A stretch of DNA of 64,000 nucleotides from Deltaproteobacteria bacterium (GTDB lineage: Bacteria; Myxococcota_A; UBA796; GCA-2862545), in assembly GCA_006226595.1 (NCBI GenBank), contig SBGP01000095.1, positions 361,809-425,808 on the forward strand, written 5' to 3'. The notes below the pieces were generated by a model. The model worked only from the letters and a program-made list of their open reading frames with translations, was not told where the DNA came from and made no database searches. Each line of letters opens with the position of its first letter. Positions within the stretch are counted from its first letter, which is position 1. The translations under genes were made by a program, and so were the position numbers. Positions 9,264 through 17,929 of this stretch are shown here, one piece after another.

Positions 9264-9959
9264 TCACCACCAGGGAGGATAGGCCTCCTCGCCCCACAGC
9301 CCGATCATGCCGTCCGCGCACTCCTGCCAGTAGTCGGTGCAGGGGTCGGCATCGCGCACCGCCTCGGGGATGACGAGGTCCGAGGGCGAAGCGATTCCCG
9401 CGGCTTCCCACGCGGCGAAGGCGTCGGGGGTCATGCTGTCGAACACCGGGAACGGCTGGTCTCGGCGCTCGAGCGCGATGTCGAACGAGGTCGGGTGCTC
9501 GGCCACCTGGCTCGGGTTCGACACGTCGCAGTCGCGCAGGTCCCCGAACGCCACGAGGTCGCCGGCAGACACCGGCCCCTCCTCGACCTGGGGGTTCACG
9601 TGGAACAGCTTGATGTACACGCCCGGCTGGGCATCGGGGCGCAGGTACATGCGGTGGCCCAGCGGCTCACCGAAGCAATCGAGGTAGCGGCTGTCCTCGG
9701 CGATGCGGAACACCCGACCGTCGAAGGGCGCGACCACCTCGAGCTGGTCGTTGGACACGGCGAAGCTGTCGAGCGGGTGCAGGTAGTGCTTCATGCTGCG
9801 GTTGCTCTCGCCGAGCCCGCTGTAGTCGTGGCCACAGCAGGACCGGTACATCGAGACCCGCGCCAGATCGGCCGGATCGACGAACGAGGTCGTGAGCAGG
9901 TCGGGCTCGGGCTCCGCGCACGCGGTGAGCGCGACGAGCAGGCTCCAGCGCTTGCGCAT
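9264..9959 (-). CDS. Lipoprotein with degenerate LytM/M23-like domain
   Basis: A 231-residue lipoprotein (signal MRKRWSLLVALTAC, preceded by GGGAGGA). The middle resembles M23/LytM beta-sheet domains: EVVAPFDGRVFRI, GHRMYLRP, VYIKLFHVNP, VSAGDLVAFG. The metal ligands of the active peptidase (HxxxD and HxH) are not present as such, so an inactive binding or scaffold role is more likely than cell-wall cleavage. The C-terminal region has paired cysteines and ends in PPWW. It is transcribed with the membrane-protein gene downstream; the 65-bp gap shows no terminator. Confidence 0.7.
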   Translation of the reverse strand: MRKRWSLLVALTACAEPEPDLLTTSFVDPADLARVSMYRSCCGHDYSGLGESNRSMKHYLHPLDSFAVSNDQLEVVAPFDGRVFRIAEDSRYLDCFGEPLGHRMYLRPDAQPGVYIKLFHVNPQVEEGPVSAGDLVAFGDLRDCDVSNPSQVAEHPTSFDIALERRDQPFPVFDSMTPDAFAAWEAAGIASPSDLVIPEAVRDADPCTDYWQECADGMIGLWGEEAYPPWW

Positions 9960-10017
9960 GTGGCGTCCTCCCAAGGCGAAAGCCTTGTTTCCGAGGATAC
10001 CGCGCCGCGCCCCCTGC

Positions 10018-10998
10018 TCAGTACCCGGCCTTCGCGAGGGCCGCGTCGACCACGTCCCCGAGGAAGTCCACGCCCGTGAACGCCTCGGCGTCCGAGAACC
10101 CGCCGGCGGCGAACACGTTCGCCTCGACGACGACGTTGCCGATCACGTCGAGTCCAACGAGGAACAGGCCGTCTTCGCGGAGCTTGGGCCCCACCGATTC
10201 CACCAGCGCGCGAATGGCGTCGGTGGCCTTGCCAGGCGCGGGCTTGCCACCGACGTGCACGTTGCTGCGGAAGTCGCTGCCGCTAGGCACGCGGCGCACC
10301 GCCGCGACCTGGCCATCGCGCTCGATCAGCCGTCCATCGAGGAGCAGCACGCGCGTGTCGCCGTCGCGGGCCTCGGGCACGAAGCCCTGCACCATCGCCA
10401 GGCCCGAGCGAAAGATCACGTCGACGATCTGGTTGAAGTTCGGGTCGTCCGCGCCGCGCACGACGAACACGTCGCGCCCCCGCGTGCCGATCACCGGCTT
10501 GAGCACCGCGGGACCGGCGAGCTCTTCGACGAAGGCCCGGGCCGCCTCGGCGTTGCGGGTGACCAGGGTCGGCGGGCGCGCGGTGATGGGCAGCCGCGAC
10601 AGGTACAGCTTGCTGCGCGCGAGCATCAGGCCGCGAGGGCTGTTGAGCACGGGGATGCCCGCATCCTCGAGGGCGGCGAGCTGCTCGAGCACCATCGCGT
10701 GGACCGTGCCCGGACCGCGGCCCGGGTTCACCCGGATCCACACCATGCCCGCGTCGTTGAGATCCACCGGGACCGGCGCCACCGACCGCAGCTGCTCGAC
10801 CAGTTTCTGCGTCGAGCTCGCGCGCGTCGCCATACGCGCCCGCCCGCGCAAGCGGCCGTCGGGCATGATGTCGATGCCGTCCGCGCCGATCACGCCCACG
10901 GGTACGCCACGCGCGGCCATGCGCAGCACGAGATCCGCCGTGCTCTGGGTCGGCTTCATCGTGCTGACCGAGTTGATGATCACGTAGCAGGGACGCAT
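10018..10998 (-). CDS. ATP-grasp ligase, RimK/glutathione-synthetase-like
   Basis: A 326-residue ATP-grasp protein. Visible: N-terminal Rossmann-like half (MRPCYVIINSV), NSPRGLMLARSKLYL, the nucleotide-binding PAVLKPVIGTRGRDVFVV, MVQGFVPEA, RVLLLDGRL, the RRVPSGSDFRSNVHVGG loop, and VGLDVIG...EANVFAAGG, which parallels the metal-binding GxDxI...EVN motif of RimK and GshB. Such enzymes join a carboxylate to an amine through an acyl-phosphate. The substrates are unknown. The last gene of a three-gene operon: its ATG overlaps the stop of the M14 gene (TGATG), with GGAGAGGG just upstream. Confidence 0.85.
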   Translation of the reverse strand: MRPCYVIINSVSTMKPTQSTADLVLRMAARGVPVGVIGADGIDIMPDGRLRGRARMATRASSTQKLVEQLRSVAPVPVDLNDAGMVWIRVNPGRGPGTVHAMVLEQLAALEDAGIPVLNSPRGLMLARSKLYLSRLPITARPPTLVTRNAEAARAFVEELAGPAVLKPVIGTRGRDVFVVRGADDPNFNQIVDVIFRSGLAMVQGFVPEARDGDTRVLLLDGRLIERDGQVAAVRRVPSGSDFRSNVHVGGKPAPGKATDAIRALVESVGPKLREDGLFLVGLDVIGNVVVEANVFAAGGFSDAEAFTGVDFLGDVVDAALAKAGY

Positions 10999-11978
10999 CA
11001 GCCCTCTCCTCCGAACACGTGGGGCGGGGCGACGACCCCGAGGTGCAGGATGCGCGCTCCGGTATCCGCGACCGGGTCGACGCTGTGGCCGATGATCACG
11101 CCATCCTCGGGGGCGACGTAGCGTCGCGTCTCGTCGCCGAACACGTCGCGGAGCACGGCGACATCCTCGCCGGCGGAGACGTGCTGGGTCACCCGCGGCA
11201 GGATCTCGAGCAGGCCGCCGTGATCGGTGAACATCCACGACGAGCGGGAGCACACGACCGGCGGGTCGGTGACCGCGACCTGGCGCTTGGCGACCATGCC
11301 GAGCTCGGAGAGCACCGCCCGCAGTCCGGTCCGGGTCTTCTTCACGTACTCGCGCTGGAAGCGGTGGGCGCTGCCGATCTCGACGGTGATCGCGGGAATG
11401 CCCATCGAAGCGGCACATCCGCGGAGGGTGCCGTCGGCGGGCGGGTTGTGGACGATGATCTCCGGCCGCATGAGCCGCGCCATCTGGGCGGTGCGCGGGT
11501 TGTTCATGTCCGCGCGGATGTACAGGCAGTTCACGCGCCCGAAGCTGGCGGTGTGAAGATCGAGCAGCACGTCGAGTCGCCGCACCACCCGCTCGGTGAA
11601 CCGCCACGCGAGCACCTCGGCCTCGCGCCCATGCGGCTTGCCGGGGAACAGGTGGTTGAGGTCGCTGCCGTCGTCCGTGCGCCGCTGGTGCAGCAGGAAG
11701 CCGCCGATGTTGACCACCGGAACGCCGACCAGCGTGCCCTTGAGCTTCTGCGTGTCGATGTGGTGCAGCAGACGGTGGATGGTGTTGACGCCATTCACCT
11801 CGTTGCCGTGGACCGCAGCGGTGATGCCGACGACCGGTCCGTCCCGCTCACCGCGAGCCACCAGGATTGGCAAGCGAACGGCACGGCCGAGCCCGTCGTG
11901 GAGCATGTCCAGCCACAGCCGGTGCAGGCCGGCGGGCAGGTCGTCGAAGGCGAGCGCCTCGACGGAGCGGGAGTTCAT
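10998..11978 (-). CDS. Succinylglutamate desuccinylase / aspartoacylase-like (M14) hydrolase
   Basis: A 326-residue protein of the M14 AstE/aspartoacylase group. Zinc-binding signatures are visible: GITAAVHGNEVNGV (HxxE) near residue 55 and LLDLHTASFGR (H) near 145. The catalytic-type Glu lies in PAITVEIGSAHRF. The C-terminal beta-barrel tail is present (VSAGEDVAVLRDVFGD, APEDGVIIG). The family removes acyl groups from amino acids or cleaves amide bonds. Sandwiched between two ATP-grasp genes and overlapping both (ATGA and TGATG), it probably edits, deprotects or recycles their product. That role is inference. Confidence 0.85.
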   Translation of the reverse strand: MNSRSVEALAFDDLPAGLHRLWLDMLHDGLGRAVRLPILVARGERDGPVVGITAAVHGNEVNGVNTIHRLLHHIDTQKLKGTLVGVPVVNIGGFLLHQRRTDDGSDLNHLFPGKPHGREAEVLAWRFTERVVRRLDVLLDLHTASFGRVNCLYIRADMNNPRTAQMARLMRPEIIVHNPPADGTLRGCAASMGIPAITVEIGSAHRFQREYVKKTRTGLRAVLSELGMVAKRQVAVTDPPVVCSRSSWMFTDHGGLLEILPRVTQHVSAGEDVAVLRDVFGDETRRYVAPEDGVIIGHSVDPVADTGARILHLGVVAPPHVFGGEG

Positions 11979-13411
11979 TCGAGGATCTCCTGAGCGAGGG
12001 TCGGGTCGGGGACCAGCGTGGCGAACAGGCGCTTCTTGAACTTGCCTTTCGTCGAGCGCAGGCGCTGGGCCATGCGGTCGATGGCGAGCACCGAGAGGCA
12101 GGTCTGGATGTAGGCCTCGGTGAGGTCGTCGAGGCCGAGACCGAGGCGGTTGAAGTCCCGCTGATCGAAGAGCATCAGCCGGTTGGGCTCGGTGGACCAC
12201 GCACCGTCACGGGTCACGGAGAGGTTGGTGCCGAGCATGCCCCAGCTGTCCTCGTCGCCAGTGAGCGTGTCGGCCAGCGGCAGGCGGGCGCGGCGCGCGT
12301 ACAGCGCCACCGGGAAGAAGCCTTCCTCGTTGGAGCCGACCATGAACCGGAAGTCGGCAACGTAGATGCGCTGGTTGCGGTCGGGCACGGTGCCGACGTG
12401 GTACAGCCGGGAGCCGCGCGTGCGCGAGGTCCACTGCAGGTTGCCGACGAGGCCCTGGACGATGAACCGCTCGTAGCTGTGGTCGATGGCCATGAACGCA
12501 TCGAGCTCACCGGGGTTGGTGATCGTGTACACCCCCTGTCCGGCGTTGCTGTAGGGGTTCTTCACGACCGCGACCCCGCCCATGCGCTCGACCCAGAGGG
12601 GCACCTCGCGCAGGGCCACGTCCCAGATGGTCTCCGGGGTGCGGATGGCGAGGCCCTCCTCGCGAAGGTCCGCGTTCATCAGGTCGTAGGCCTTGGCGGC
12701 GAGCAGCTTGTTGCGGCCACCCGCGAGGCACACGAGCACGGGGTTGTAGATGAAGGTGCGCGTGATGGGCGGAATGCGGGTCCACGGGCGCTGGGTCACG
12801 TAGCGAAACGCCGCGCGGATGGGCTTCCACTCGCCGTCGACGCAGATCTCGAGCACGCCGTCGTCCCAGCGGGCCACTGACTGCCAGTCGTCCTCGGGCA
12901 GGGTGACGTGGAGAACGGTCTCGCCGGTGAGATCGGAGAGGGCGTGCGCGTAGCCCGTCGTCTCCATCGGGTTCTTGTCCGAGAGCACGGCGAGCATGCC
13001 GTCGGGCAGGCCGCGCTGGGCAGCGACCGCCGGGAGGAAGCTGCCCTCGAGGAGCACGCGGTAGCCGCCGTCCTCGTTCTGATCCTCGCGCAGCGGCATG
13101 GACTTCTGCCCGCTCGGGCAGCTGTTCGTCTCGACGACCACGTTTCGGCGCACGCCGCGGTCGTCGGTGACGTGGAACAGGTCCGCGCCGGCCCACCGGA
13201 AGTGCTGTGGCACCGTCGCCAGCGCGCGGTGCACGGCCTCGGCGTTGGCCTCGGGATGCAGGTGGCAGTAGCGCGTCGCGATGCGCGCGTTGCCGAGGTG
13301 CAGGAAGCCCCGCACGAGCGGATGCAGCTGGGCGTTGGGTACCCGCGGGTAGTAGTGCGACTCGGGCTCGAAACCGCCCGGGGTCACTTCGATCACTTCA
13401 GGGGTGAGCAC
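11975..13411 (-). CDS. Second ATP-grasp-type protein of the operon
   Basis: A 478-residue protein. The C-terminal two thirds look like ATP-grasp: VAVVKNPYSNAGQGVYTI (nucleotide loop), ERFIVQGLVGN, YVADFRFMVGSNEEGFFPV, and a Leu/Asp-rich tail. The N-terminal ~180 residues have ETNSCPSGQKSMP and SDKNPMETTGYAHAL and are not recognised. First gene of the operon: ligase, M14 hydrolase, ligase. GAGGGAGG sits six bases before the GTG chosen; the GTG two codons earlier would abut it. The 3' end overlaps the next start (ATGA). The reaction is unknown; joining an amine to a carboxylate is what the fold suggests. Confidence 0.75.
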   Translation of the reverse strand: MLTPEVIEVTPGGFEPESHYYPRVPNAQLHPLVRGFLHLGNARIATRYCHLHPEANAEAVHRALATVPQHFRWAGADLFHVTDDRGVRRNVVVETNSCPSGQKSMPLREDQNEDGGYRVLLEGSFLPAVAAQRGLPDGMLAVLSDKNPMETTGYAHALSDLTGETVLHVTLPEDDWQSVARWDDGVLEICVDGEWKPIRAAFRYVTQRPWTRIPPITRTFIYNPVLVCLAGGRNKLLAAKAYDLMNADLREEGLAIRTPETIWDVALREVPLWVERMGGVAVVKNPYSNAGQGVYTITNPGELDAFMAIDHSYERFIVQGLVGNLQWTSRTRGSRLYHVGTVPDRNQRIYVADFRFMVGSNEEGFFPVALYARRARLPLADTLTGDEDSWGMLGTNLSVTRDGAWSTEPNRLMLFDQRDFNRLGLGLDDLTEAYIQTCLSVLAIDRMAQRLRSTKGKFKKRLFATLVPDPTLAQEILE

Positions 13412-13549
13412 TCTCACCCTCCCTCGCCGCTGGTTGCGGCTCTCGCAAGGCTTCCACGCCCTTCGTCGGCGCGGAAGTGCTGGTCTGTCCCAGCGCGACT
13501 CGCGTATCCCAGCGAGGCACGGGTCGCGACAAACTCACCCGCCGCATGC

Positions 13550-14299
13550 CTACTCCTCGCGGAGGATCGCGTGGCAGGTCGCGCACATCGACAGGATCTC
13601 CGCGTAGCGCACGGTCTTCTCGTCGGGGTCGGTGGTGTCCGTGGCCAGCTTCGCAGCCTCGTGGACCCGCGTCTCGACCTCCTTGAACCGCGGGGCCACG
13701 TCGTCGGCCAGCGCACTGCCCGAAGTGTGGTCGTCGCCCGCGAGGGCCACGGTCCCGGCCTTCCACAGCTCGTCGTTCGGCGCGGTCAGGCCCAGCCACA
13801 TCAGGTTCACCGCCCACGCGTGACGCAGCATCTCGGCGTCTTCGGTCCACTCCTGGGACGGCGGCGACGTCGCGAGGTCAGGTCCCCCGTTGGTCGCGCT
13901 GTGGCACTCGCCGCAAGCTCGGCCGACCTTCGCCACCGCCTGGGCGGCCTCGACCAGCGCCTCGGCCTCGGCGCCCTCGGAGGCCGCCGCCTTCACATCG
14001 GCCATCAGCGGAAGCCACGGGTCGGGCACGTGCGCGGCCTCGTCGTCGCGAAGCTTGGCGTGCGCCGCCTTCGCGCCGTCGAGATCGCCGGCGACCACCG
14101 CCGCCTGGGCGGTCATCGCGTATGCGAAGTGCACCTGCATCTCGCCCTTGAGCTCGGGATCGACCTCTTCGGGCGGCGGGGCCGTGGGCATGGTCTCTTC
14201 TTCGGTCGTCTCGGGCGCGGCCTCGGTGGTCGCGTCCTTCTTGGGACACGCGGTGAGCACGAGGGCGAGAGCGACGGGAATGGCGATGTGGGCGCGCAT
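13550..14299 (-). CDS. Di-haem cytochrome c lipoprotein
   Basis: A 249-residue protein with a lipoprotein signal (ALALVLTAC), a Glu/Thr/Pro-rich linker and two haem c attachment motifs, CGECH (near residue 155) and CATCH (near 242). The region between is helical. It resembles cytochrome c'/c-556-type helical electron carriers or sensors and should be periplasmic, tethered by lipid. GGAGG precedes the ATG. Neighbours are an ATP-grasp operon downstream and a LysR gene upstream, neither an obvious redox partner. Confidence 0.85.
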   Translation of the reverse strand: MRAHIAIPVALALVLTACPKKDATTEAAPETTEEETMPTAPPPEEVDPELKGEMQVHFAYAMTAQAAVVAGDLDGAKAAHAKLRDDEAAHVPDPWLPLMADVKAAASEGAEAEALVEAAQAVAKVGRACGECHSATNGGPDLATSPPSQEWTEDAEMLRHAWAVNLMWLGLTAPNDELWKAGTVALAGDDHTSGSALADDVAPRFKEVETRVHEAAKLATDTTDPDEKTVRYAEILSMCATCHAILREE

Positions 14300-14346
14300 G
14301 AGGCCTCCGGAGGGCACCCCTAGCCTCGCACCTGCGAGGCGTCTCG

Positions 14347-15222
14347 TCACCTGTCGCAGGCGACCTCCTCGGCGACCAACGCGTCGATGGCATCGATGAC
14401 GACCGCGACCCGCGGCACGTGGCGAAGCGCGCGGTGCACGACGAGGAACACGGTGCCTTCGGGCTCGATCGGCAGCCGCACCTCGAGGGGTACGAGGCCG
14501 AGAGCCCTGGCTTCGTGGACCGAGACCAGGCCTGCGCCGAGACCGGCGACGATCGCCGCGCGCTGCACCAGGTAGTCGTTCGAGCGCAGGGGAATGCGCG
14601 CGCCGAGGCTGTCGATGAACCCCGCGAGCGGGATGTGCGCGAAGTCCGCCGAGTAGCCGATGAGGTCGAGGTCCTCGAGGCGAGGCGACGGGCCGACGCG
14701 CTCCGCGTACGCCGGGGTCGCGAACACGCCCCCACGCACGGTGATCAGGCGCCGGACGAGCAGGTCTCCGCGCTCGGTGGCCATCATGCGCAGCGCGATG
14801 TCGGCCTCGCGGCGGTCGAGGTCGCGCGGTGTGATGTCGGCGAGCACGGTGAGCTGGATCGACGGGTGGCTCTCGGCGAGACGCAGCGCGAGGCGGGGCA
14901 TCCAGTCCACCGAGAGTCCGGGCGGCGCGGCGATGCGCACCTCGCCAGCCGCCTCGGCCTCCAGCCCCTCCACGGCCCGGGCGGCGCCGTCCGCCGCGGT
15001 CGCCAGCGCTTCGAGGTGCGGCGCGAGTCGGCGCGTGGCCGCGGTAGGCTCGAGTCCGTGGCGATGACGGTCGAACAGCCGATGTCCGAGCGACTCCTCC
15101 ACGGCTGCGACCCGCCGCGACACGGTGGCCTGGCCGACGCCGAGGGCCTCGGCGGCTGCCGTGAAGCTCCCGTGCGCGAGGGCCGCGCGCACGACCTGCC
15201 AGTCTGTCCAGGTGATATCCAT
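14347..15222 (-). CDS. LysR-family transcriptional regulator
   Basis: A 291-residue LysR regulator: N-terminal winged HTH (SFTAAAEALGVGQATVSRRVAAVEE at residues ~20-45, split here by the usual two helices), then a periplasmic-binding-protein-like effector domain (VRIAAPPGLSVDWMP; VRGGVFATPAYAER; GLGAGLVSVHEARAL). It is divergent from the MBL-hydrolase gene starting at 15301 and probably controls it. The ATG lies inside an inverted repeat (TATCCAT/ATGGATA), consistent with autoregulation. It is of the CrgA/DmlR-like subgroup by general appearance only. Confidence 0.9.
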   Translation of the reverse strand: MDITWTDWQVVRAALAHGSFTAAAEALGVGQATVSRRVAAVEESLGHRLFDRHRHGLEPTAATRRLAPHLEALATAADGAARAVEGLEAEAAGEVRIAAPPGLSVDWMPRLALRLAESHPSIQLTVLADITPRDLDRREADIALRMMATERGDLLVRRLITVRGGVFATPAYAERVGPSPRLEDLDLIGYSADFAHIPLAGFIDSLGARIPLRSNDYLVQRAAIVAGLGAGLVSVHEARALGLVPLEVRLPIEPEGTVFLVVHRALRHVPRVAVVIDAIDALVAEEVACDR

Positions 15223-15235
15223 AGATGGATGGATA
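15216..15235. promoter_or_regulatory. Inverted repeat over the LysR start codon
   Basis: TATCCAT (15216-15222) and ATGGATA (15229-15235) form a perfect 7-bp inverted repeat with a 6-bp spacer. The left arm contains the LysR start codon. It lies in the 78-bp region shared with the divergent MBL-hydrolase gene and is a candidate operator. No binding data can be inferred. Confidence 0.4.
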
Positions 15236-15300
15236 CCACCCATCATTCACTGATGTGCGCTTTTTCCGGATGGGTCACCTTGGACACACAAGGAGTGACC

Positions 15301-16176
15301 ATGACCCGCCTGCTTCCCCTCGCCCTGTTCGCCGTCGCCTGTGGCGGCCCGCTCGAGACCGTGCCCTTCGAGGCGCCCGCCGCCGCCCAGGTCGACCTCG
15401 ACGACCCCGGCCCGGTGGTGCACGAGGCCGTGATCTCGGCCACGTGGTCGGTGCCGCTCAAGGGCCTCGTCGACCTCGACGACGCCAAGGCCGCCGAGCT
15501 CGAGAACGGGGACCACCCGATCGTGCTCCCGGTGCACGTGCTCACCCACCCCACCGCCGGCGCGTTCATCATCGACACCGGGGTGCCGGCGAACGAGAGC
15601 CCCGCCGAGGGCCTGGCGGCCTCGTTCATCGGCGACATCGAGCCCGTCGAGCCCCTCGGCGACATCCTCGCCCGTCAGGAGGCACCGCTCGCCGGCGTGC
15701 TGCTCACCCACAACCACATGGACCACGTGCTCGGACTGGTCGACGTGCCCGAGGGGGTACCGATCCACGCCGGCCTCGGCGAGGAGCGCCCCGCCAACGC
15801 CAACGGACGGCTGATGTTCCCGACCTTCCGCCGGGCGATGAACGGCCGTCCCCTCACCGTGTGGGACTTCGACGCCGACGGCATCGACCTCGAGGGCACG
15901 CGCGCCATCGACATCCTCGGGGACGGCAGCCTGTGGGCCCTCGACGCGAAGGGCCACACGCCAGGCAGCACCGCGTACCTCGCGCGCACGGTCGACGGCC
16001 CGGTGCTGTTCACCGGCGACTGCTCCCACACCCGCTGGGGCTGGGACCACGGCGTGACTCCCGGCACGTACACCGCGGATCACGAGGACAACGCCGAGAG
16101 CCTCGCCCAGCTCATCGCCCTCGCCGAGGCCCACCCCGGCATGCGCGTCGAGGTCGGCCACGAGGCCCACCCGTAG
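15301..16176 (+). CDS. Metallo-beta-lactamase-fold hydrolase, lipoprotein
   Basis: A 291-residue protein with a lipoprotein signal (LALFAVAC) and a complete MBL-fold metal site: HNHMDH at residues 137-142, the ALDAKGHTPGS His, and VLFTGDCSH Asp; the final His is in EVGHEAH. This matches the quorum-quenching-lactonase/AttM-like and related hydrolase branch of the superfamily. The substrate is unknown; a periplasmic location is expected. GGAG lies just upstream of the ATG. Divergent from the LysR gene, its likely regulator. Confidence 0.85.
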   Translation: MTRLLPLALFAVACGGPLETVPFEAPAAAQVDLDDPGPVVHEAVISATWSVPLKGLVDLDDAKAAELENGDHPIVLPVHVLTHPTAGAFIIDTGVPANESPAEGLAASFIGDIEPVEPLGDILARQEAPLAGVLLTHNHMDHVLGLVDVPEGVPIHAGLGEERPANANGRLMFPTFRRAMNGRPLTVWDFDADGIDLEGTRAIDILGDGSLWALDAKGHTPGSTAYLARTVDGPVLFTGDCSHTRWGWDHGVTPGTYTADHEDNAESLAQLIALAEAHPGMRVEVGHEAHP

Positions 16177-16183
16177 CCCGCGA

Positions 16184-17860
16184 TCAGGCCACCGCGGCGC
16201 TGAGCCCGCCCACGGCACGGCTCCACCGGGAGCCCTCCGCGACCTCGCCCCGCATCACCTTGCGGAACAGCCCACCGCCGAGGATCGCGTCCGCGGCCTG
16301 GGCGCCGCTGGTCATCGCACCGACGATGCCGTGGCCCGCCCGGCAGTTGGTCCCCGCGAAGTACAGGCCCGGCAGCTTGCTCCTCGCGCCAGGGCGCCGG
16401 CCGAGGAACTGCTCGGGAATCGCCGCGAAGCCGTAGCAGGAGCCCTCGGAGCTGCGCACGTAGCGGCTGTGGGTCATCGGCGTCGCCGACTCGCGGTGCA
16501 CGATGCGCGCCGTCGCGCCGGGCACGATCTTCTCGAACTGCGCGATGAGCGAGGCCTCGATCTCGCGCTTGCGAGCCTGGTAGGTCTCGGAGGTCTTGTA
16601 GCTGCCGTCCCGCATCATCTCCGGCGTCACACCCCAGAACGACAGGTCGCTCGGGACCATGGTCATGATCTCGACGTTGCTGTGGCCGTCAGGGGCGACA
16701 CCGGGGTTGTGCGGGTCCTTCAGCGAGGCGGTGGACACGTAGATGAACGGGTCCTCCGGCATCTCGCCGTCGACCATGCGCCGGTAGTCGTCGGTGAAGT
16801 CGTAACGGTCGAACAGCCAGCGGTTCGAGTTCCCGTACGGCAGCTGCTCCGGCGGAAGGTCGAGGCCGAGGTACACGACGAACAAGGGCAGCGCCATCTC
16901 GAAGTCGAGCACGCGCTCGGTCCACGAGGCGGGGAAGTGCTCGACGCCGACCAGATCGGCGACGGTGCGCTTGAGGTCGGCGTTGGAGACGACGATCGGC
17001 GCGCGCACGTCGCAGGTACCGAGGTGCTTGTTCGTGAAGCGCACGCCCACGGCCCGTCCGTCCTCGACGAGCACCTTGTCGACCGACGAGGACAGGCGCA
17101 GCTGACCGCCCGCAGCCTCGAACTCCTCGGCCAGCCGGTCCGAGAGCTTCTGGCCGCCGCCTGCCGGGTAGAACGCGCCGGCCCGGTGGTAGTGGTTCGC
17201 GAGCCCCGCGTGAAGCACGGACGAGATGCGGTCCGGAGCCACCGCGTAGGTCCCGTTCTGGGCGGTGAGCACGGCCCGCAGCTGCAGGTTGTCGGTGCAG
17301 GTGTCGAGGAACTCGCCCAGCGGCCGCTGGTGCCAGCGCACGACGAGCGGGCTGCGCGCGATGGCCACGGCCCGCTGGATCGCGTTGCCGCGTTGATCGG
17401 CGCGGACCACGCGGTCGCACTGGTTCAAGAAGCGGATGTAGCGCCGGATGCCGCGGGCCTCGCCGGGGAAGCGAGCGAGCAGGCGGGCCTCGAACACCGC
17501 CTTGTCCCTGGGAATCGCGAAGTCGAAGTCCGGGAAGGTGAGCTGCTCGATGTCGTCGTCCATCGGGCGCATCTCGAGGTCGTCGACGCCACAGGCGGCG
17601 AGCAGGCGCGTCATCACGCCGTCTTCCTGGCACTCGCCGATGTAGTGCAGGCCGACGTCGAACTCCCAGTGCTTGCGCTTGAACAGGGTCGCGTTGCCGC
17701 CCGGCACGTAGTGCTGATCGAGCATGAGCACGCGCTTGCCGGCGCGGGCGAGCAGCGTGCCGGCGGTCAGCCCGCCCGGTCCCGCGCCGATCACGATGGC
17801 GTCGTAGGTCGCGTCGATGGCGCCGCGGGTGCGCTCGCGGCGAGTGGCACGTGAGGTCAT
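16184..17860 (-). CDS. FAD-dependent phytoene-dehydrogenase / retinol-saturase-like oxidoreductase
   Basis: A 558-residue flavoprotein. The dinucleotide-binding motif is AIVIGAGPGGLTAG at residues ~20-33, followed by LMLDQHYVPGGNA. YPAGGGQKLSDRLAEEFE and IVVSNADLKRTV are typical of CrtI/carotenoid isomerase/retinol saturase proteins. The C-terminal FAD contact is LYFAGTNCRAGHGIVGAM. Such enzymes desaturate, saturate or isomerise polyenes. GGGAGG precedes the ATG. Divergent from a TetR gene with AT-rich repeats between them, so expression is probably repressed and inducible. The exact substrate cannot be read. Confidence 0.85.
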   Translation of the reverse strand: MTSRATRRERTRGAIDATYDAIVIGAGPGGLTAGTLLARAGKRVLMLDQHYVPGGNATLFKRKHWEFDVGLHYIGECQEDGVMTRLLAACGVDDLEMRPMDDDIEQLTFPDFDFAIPRDKAVFEARLLARFPGEARGIRRYIRFLNQCDRVVRADQRGNAIQRAVAIARSPLVVRWHQRPLGEFLDTCTDNLQLRAVLTAQNGTYAVAPDRISSVLHAGLANHYHRAGAFYPAGGGQKLSDRLAEEFEAAGGQLRLSSSVDKVLVEDGRAVGVRFTNKHLGTCDVRAPIVVSNADLKRTVADLVGVEHFPASWTERVLDFEMALPLFVVYLGLDLPPEQLPYGNSNRWLFDRYDFTDDYRRMVDGEMPEDPFIYVSTASLKDPHNPGVAPDGHSNVEIMTMVPSDLSFWGVTPEMMRDGSYKTSETYQARKREIEASLIAQFEKIVPGATARIVHRESATPMTHSRYVRSSEGSCYGFAAIPEQFLGRRPGARSKLPGLYFAGTNCRAGHGIVGAMTSGAQAADAILGGGLFRKVMRGEVAEGSRWSRAVGGLSAAVA

Positions 17861-17884
17861 GCATCCTCCCTGGTCGAACCCACA

Positions 17885-17928
17885 CTATCCGATTTATTTT
17901 AGTCGGCTAAAACTTTTTAGTCGGATAG
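17885..17928. promoter_or_regulatory. AT-rich divergent promoter/operator with nested repeats
   Basis: The 69-bp gap between the divergent oxidoreductase and TetR genes is unusually AT-rich. CTATCCGA (17885-17892) and TCGGATAG (17921-17928) are inverted. Inside lies the palindrome TTTTAGTCGGCTAAAA (17897-17912), and TTTTAGTCGG repeats directly at 17897 and 17915 (18-bp period). The arrangement fits a TetR operator controlling both genes. Confidence 0.6.
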
Positions 17929-17929
17929 C

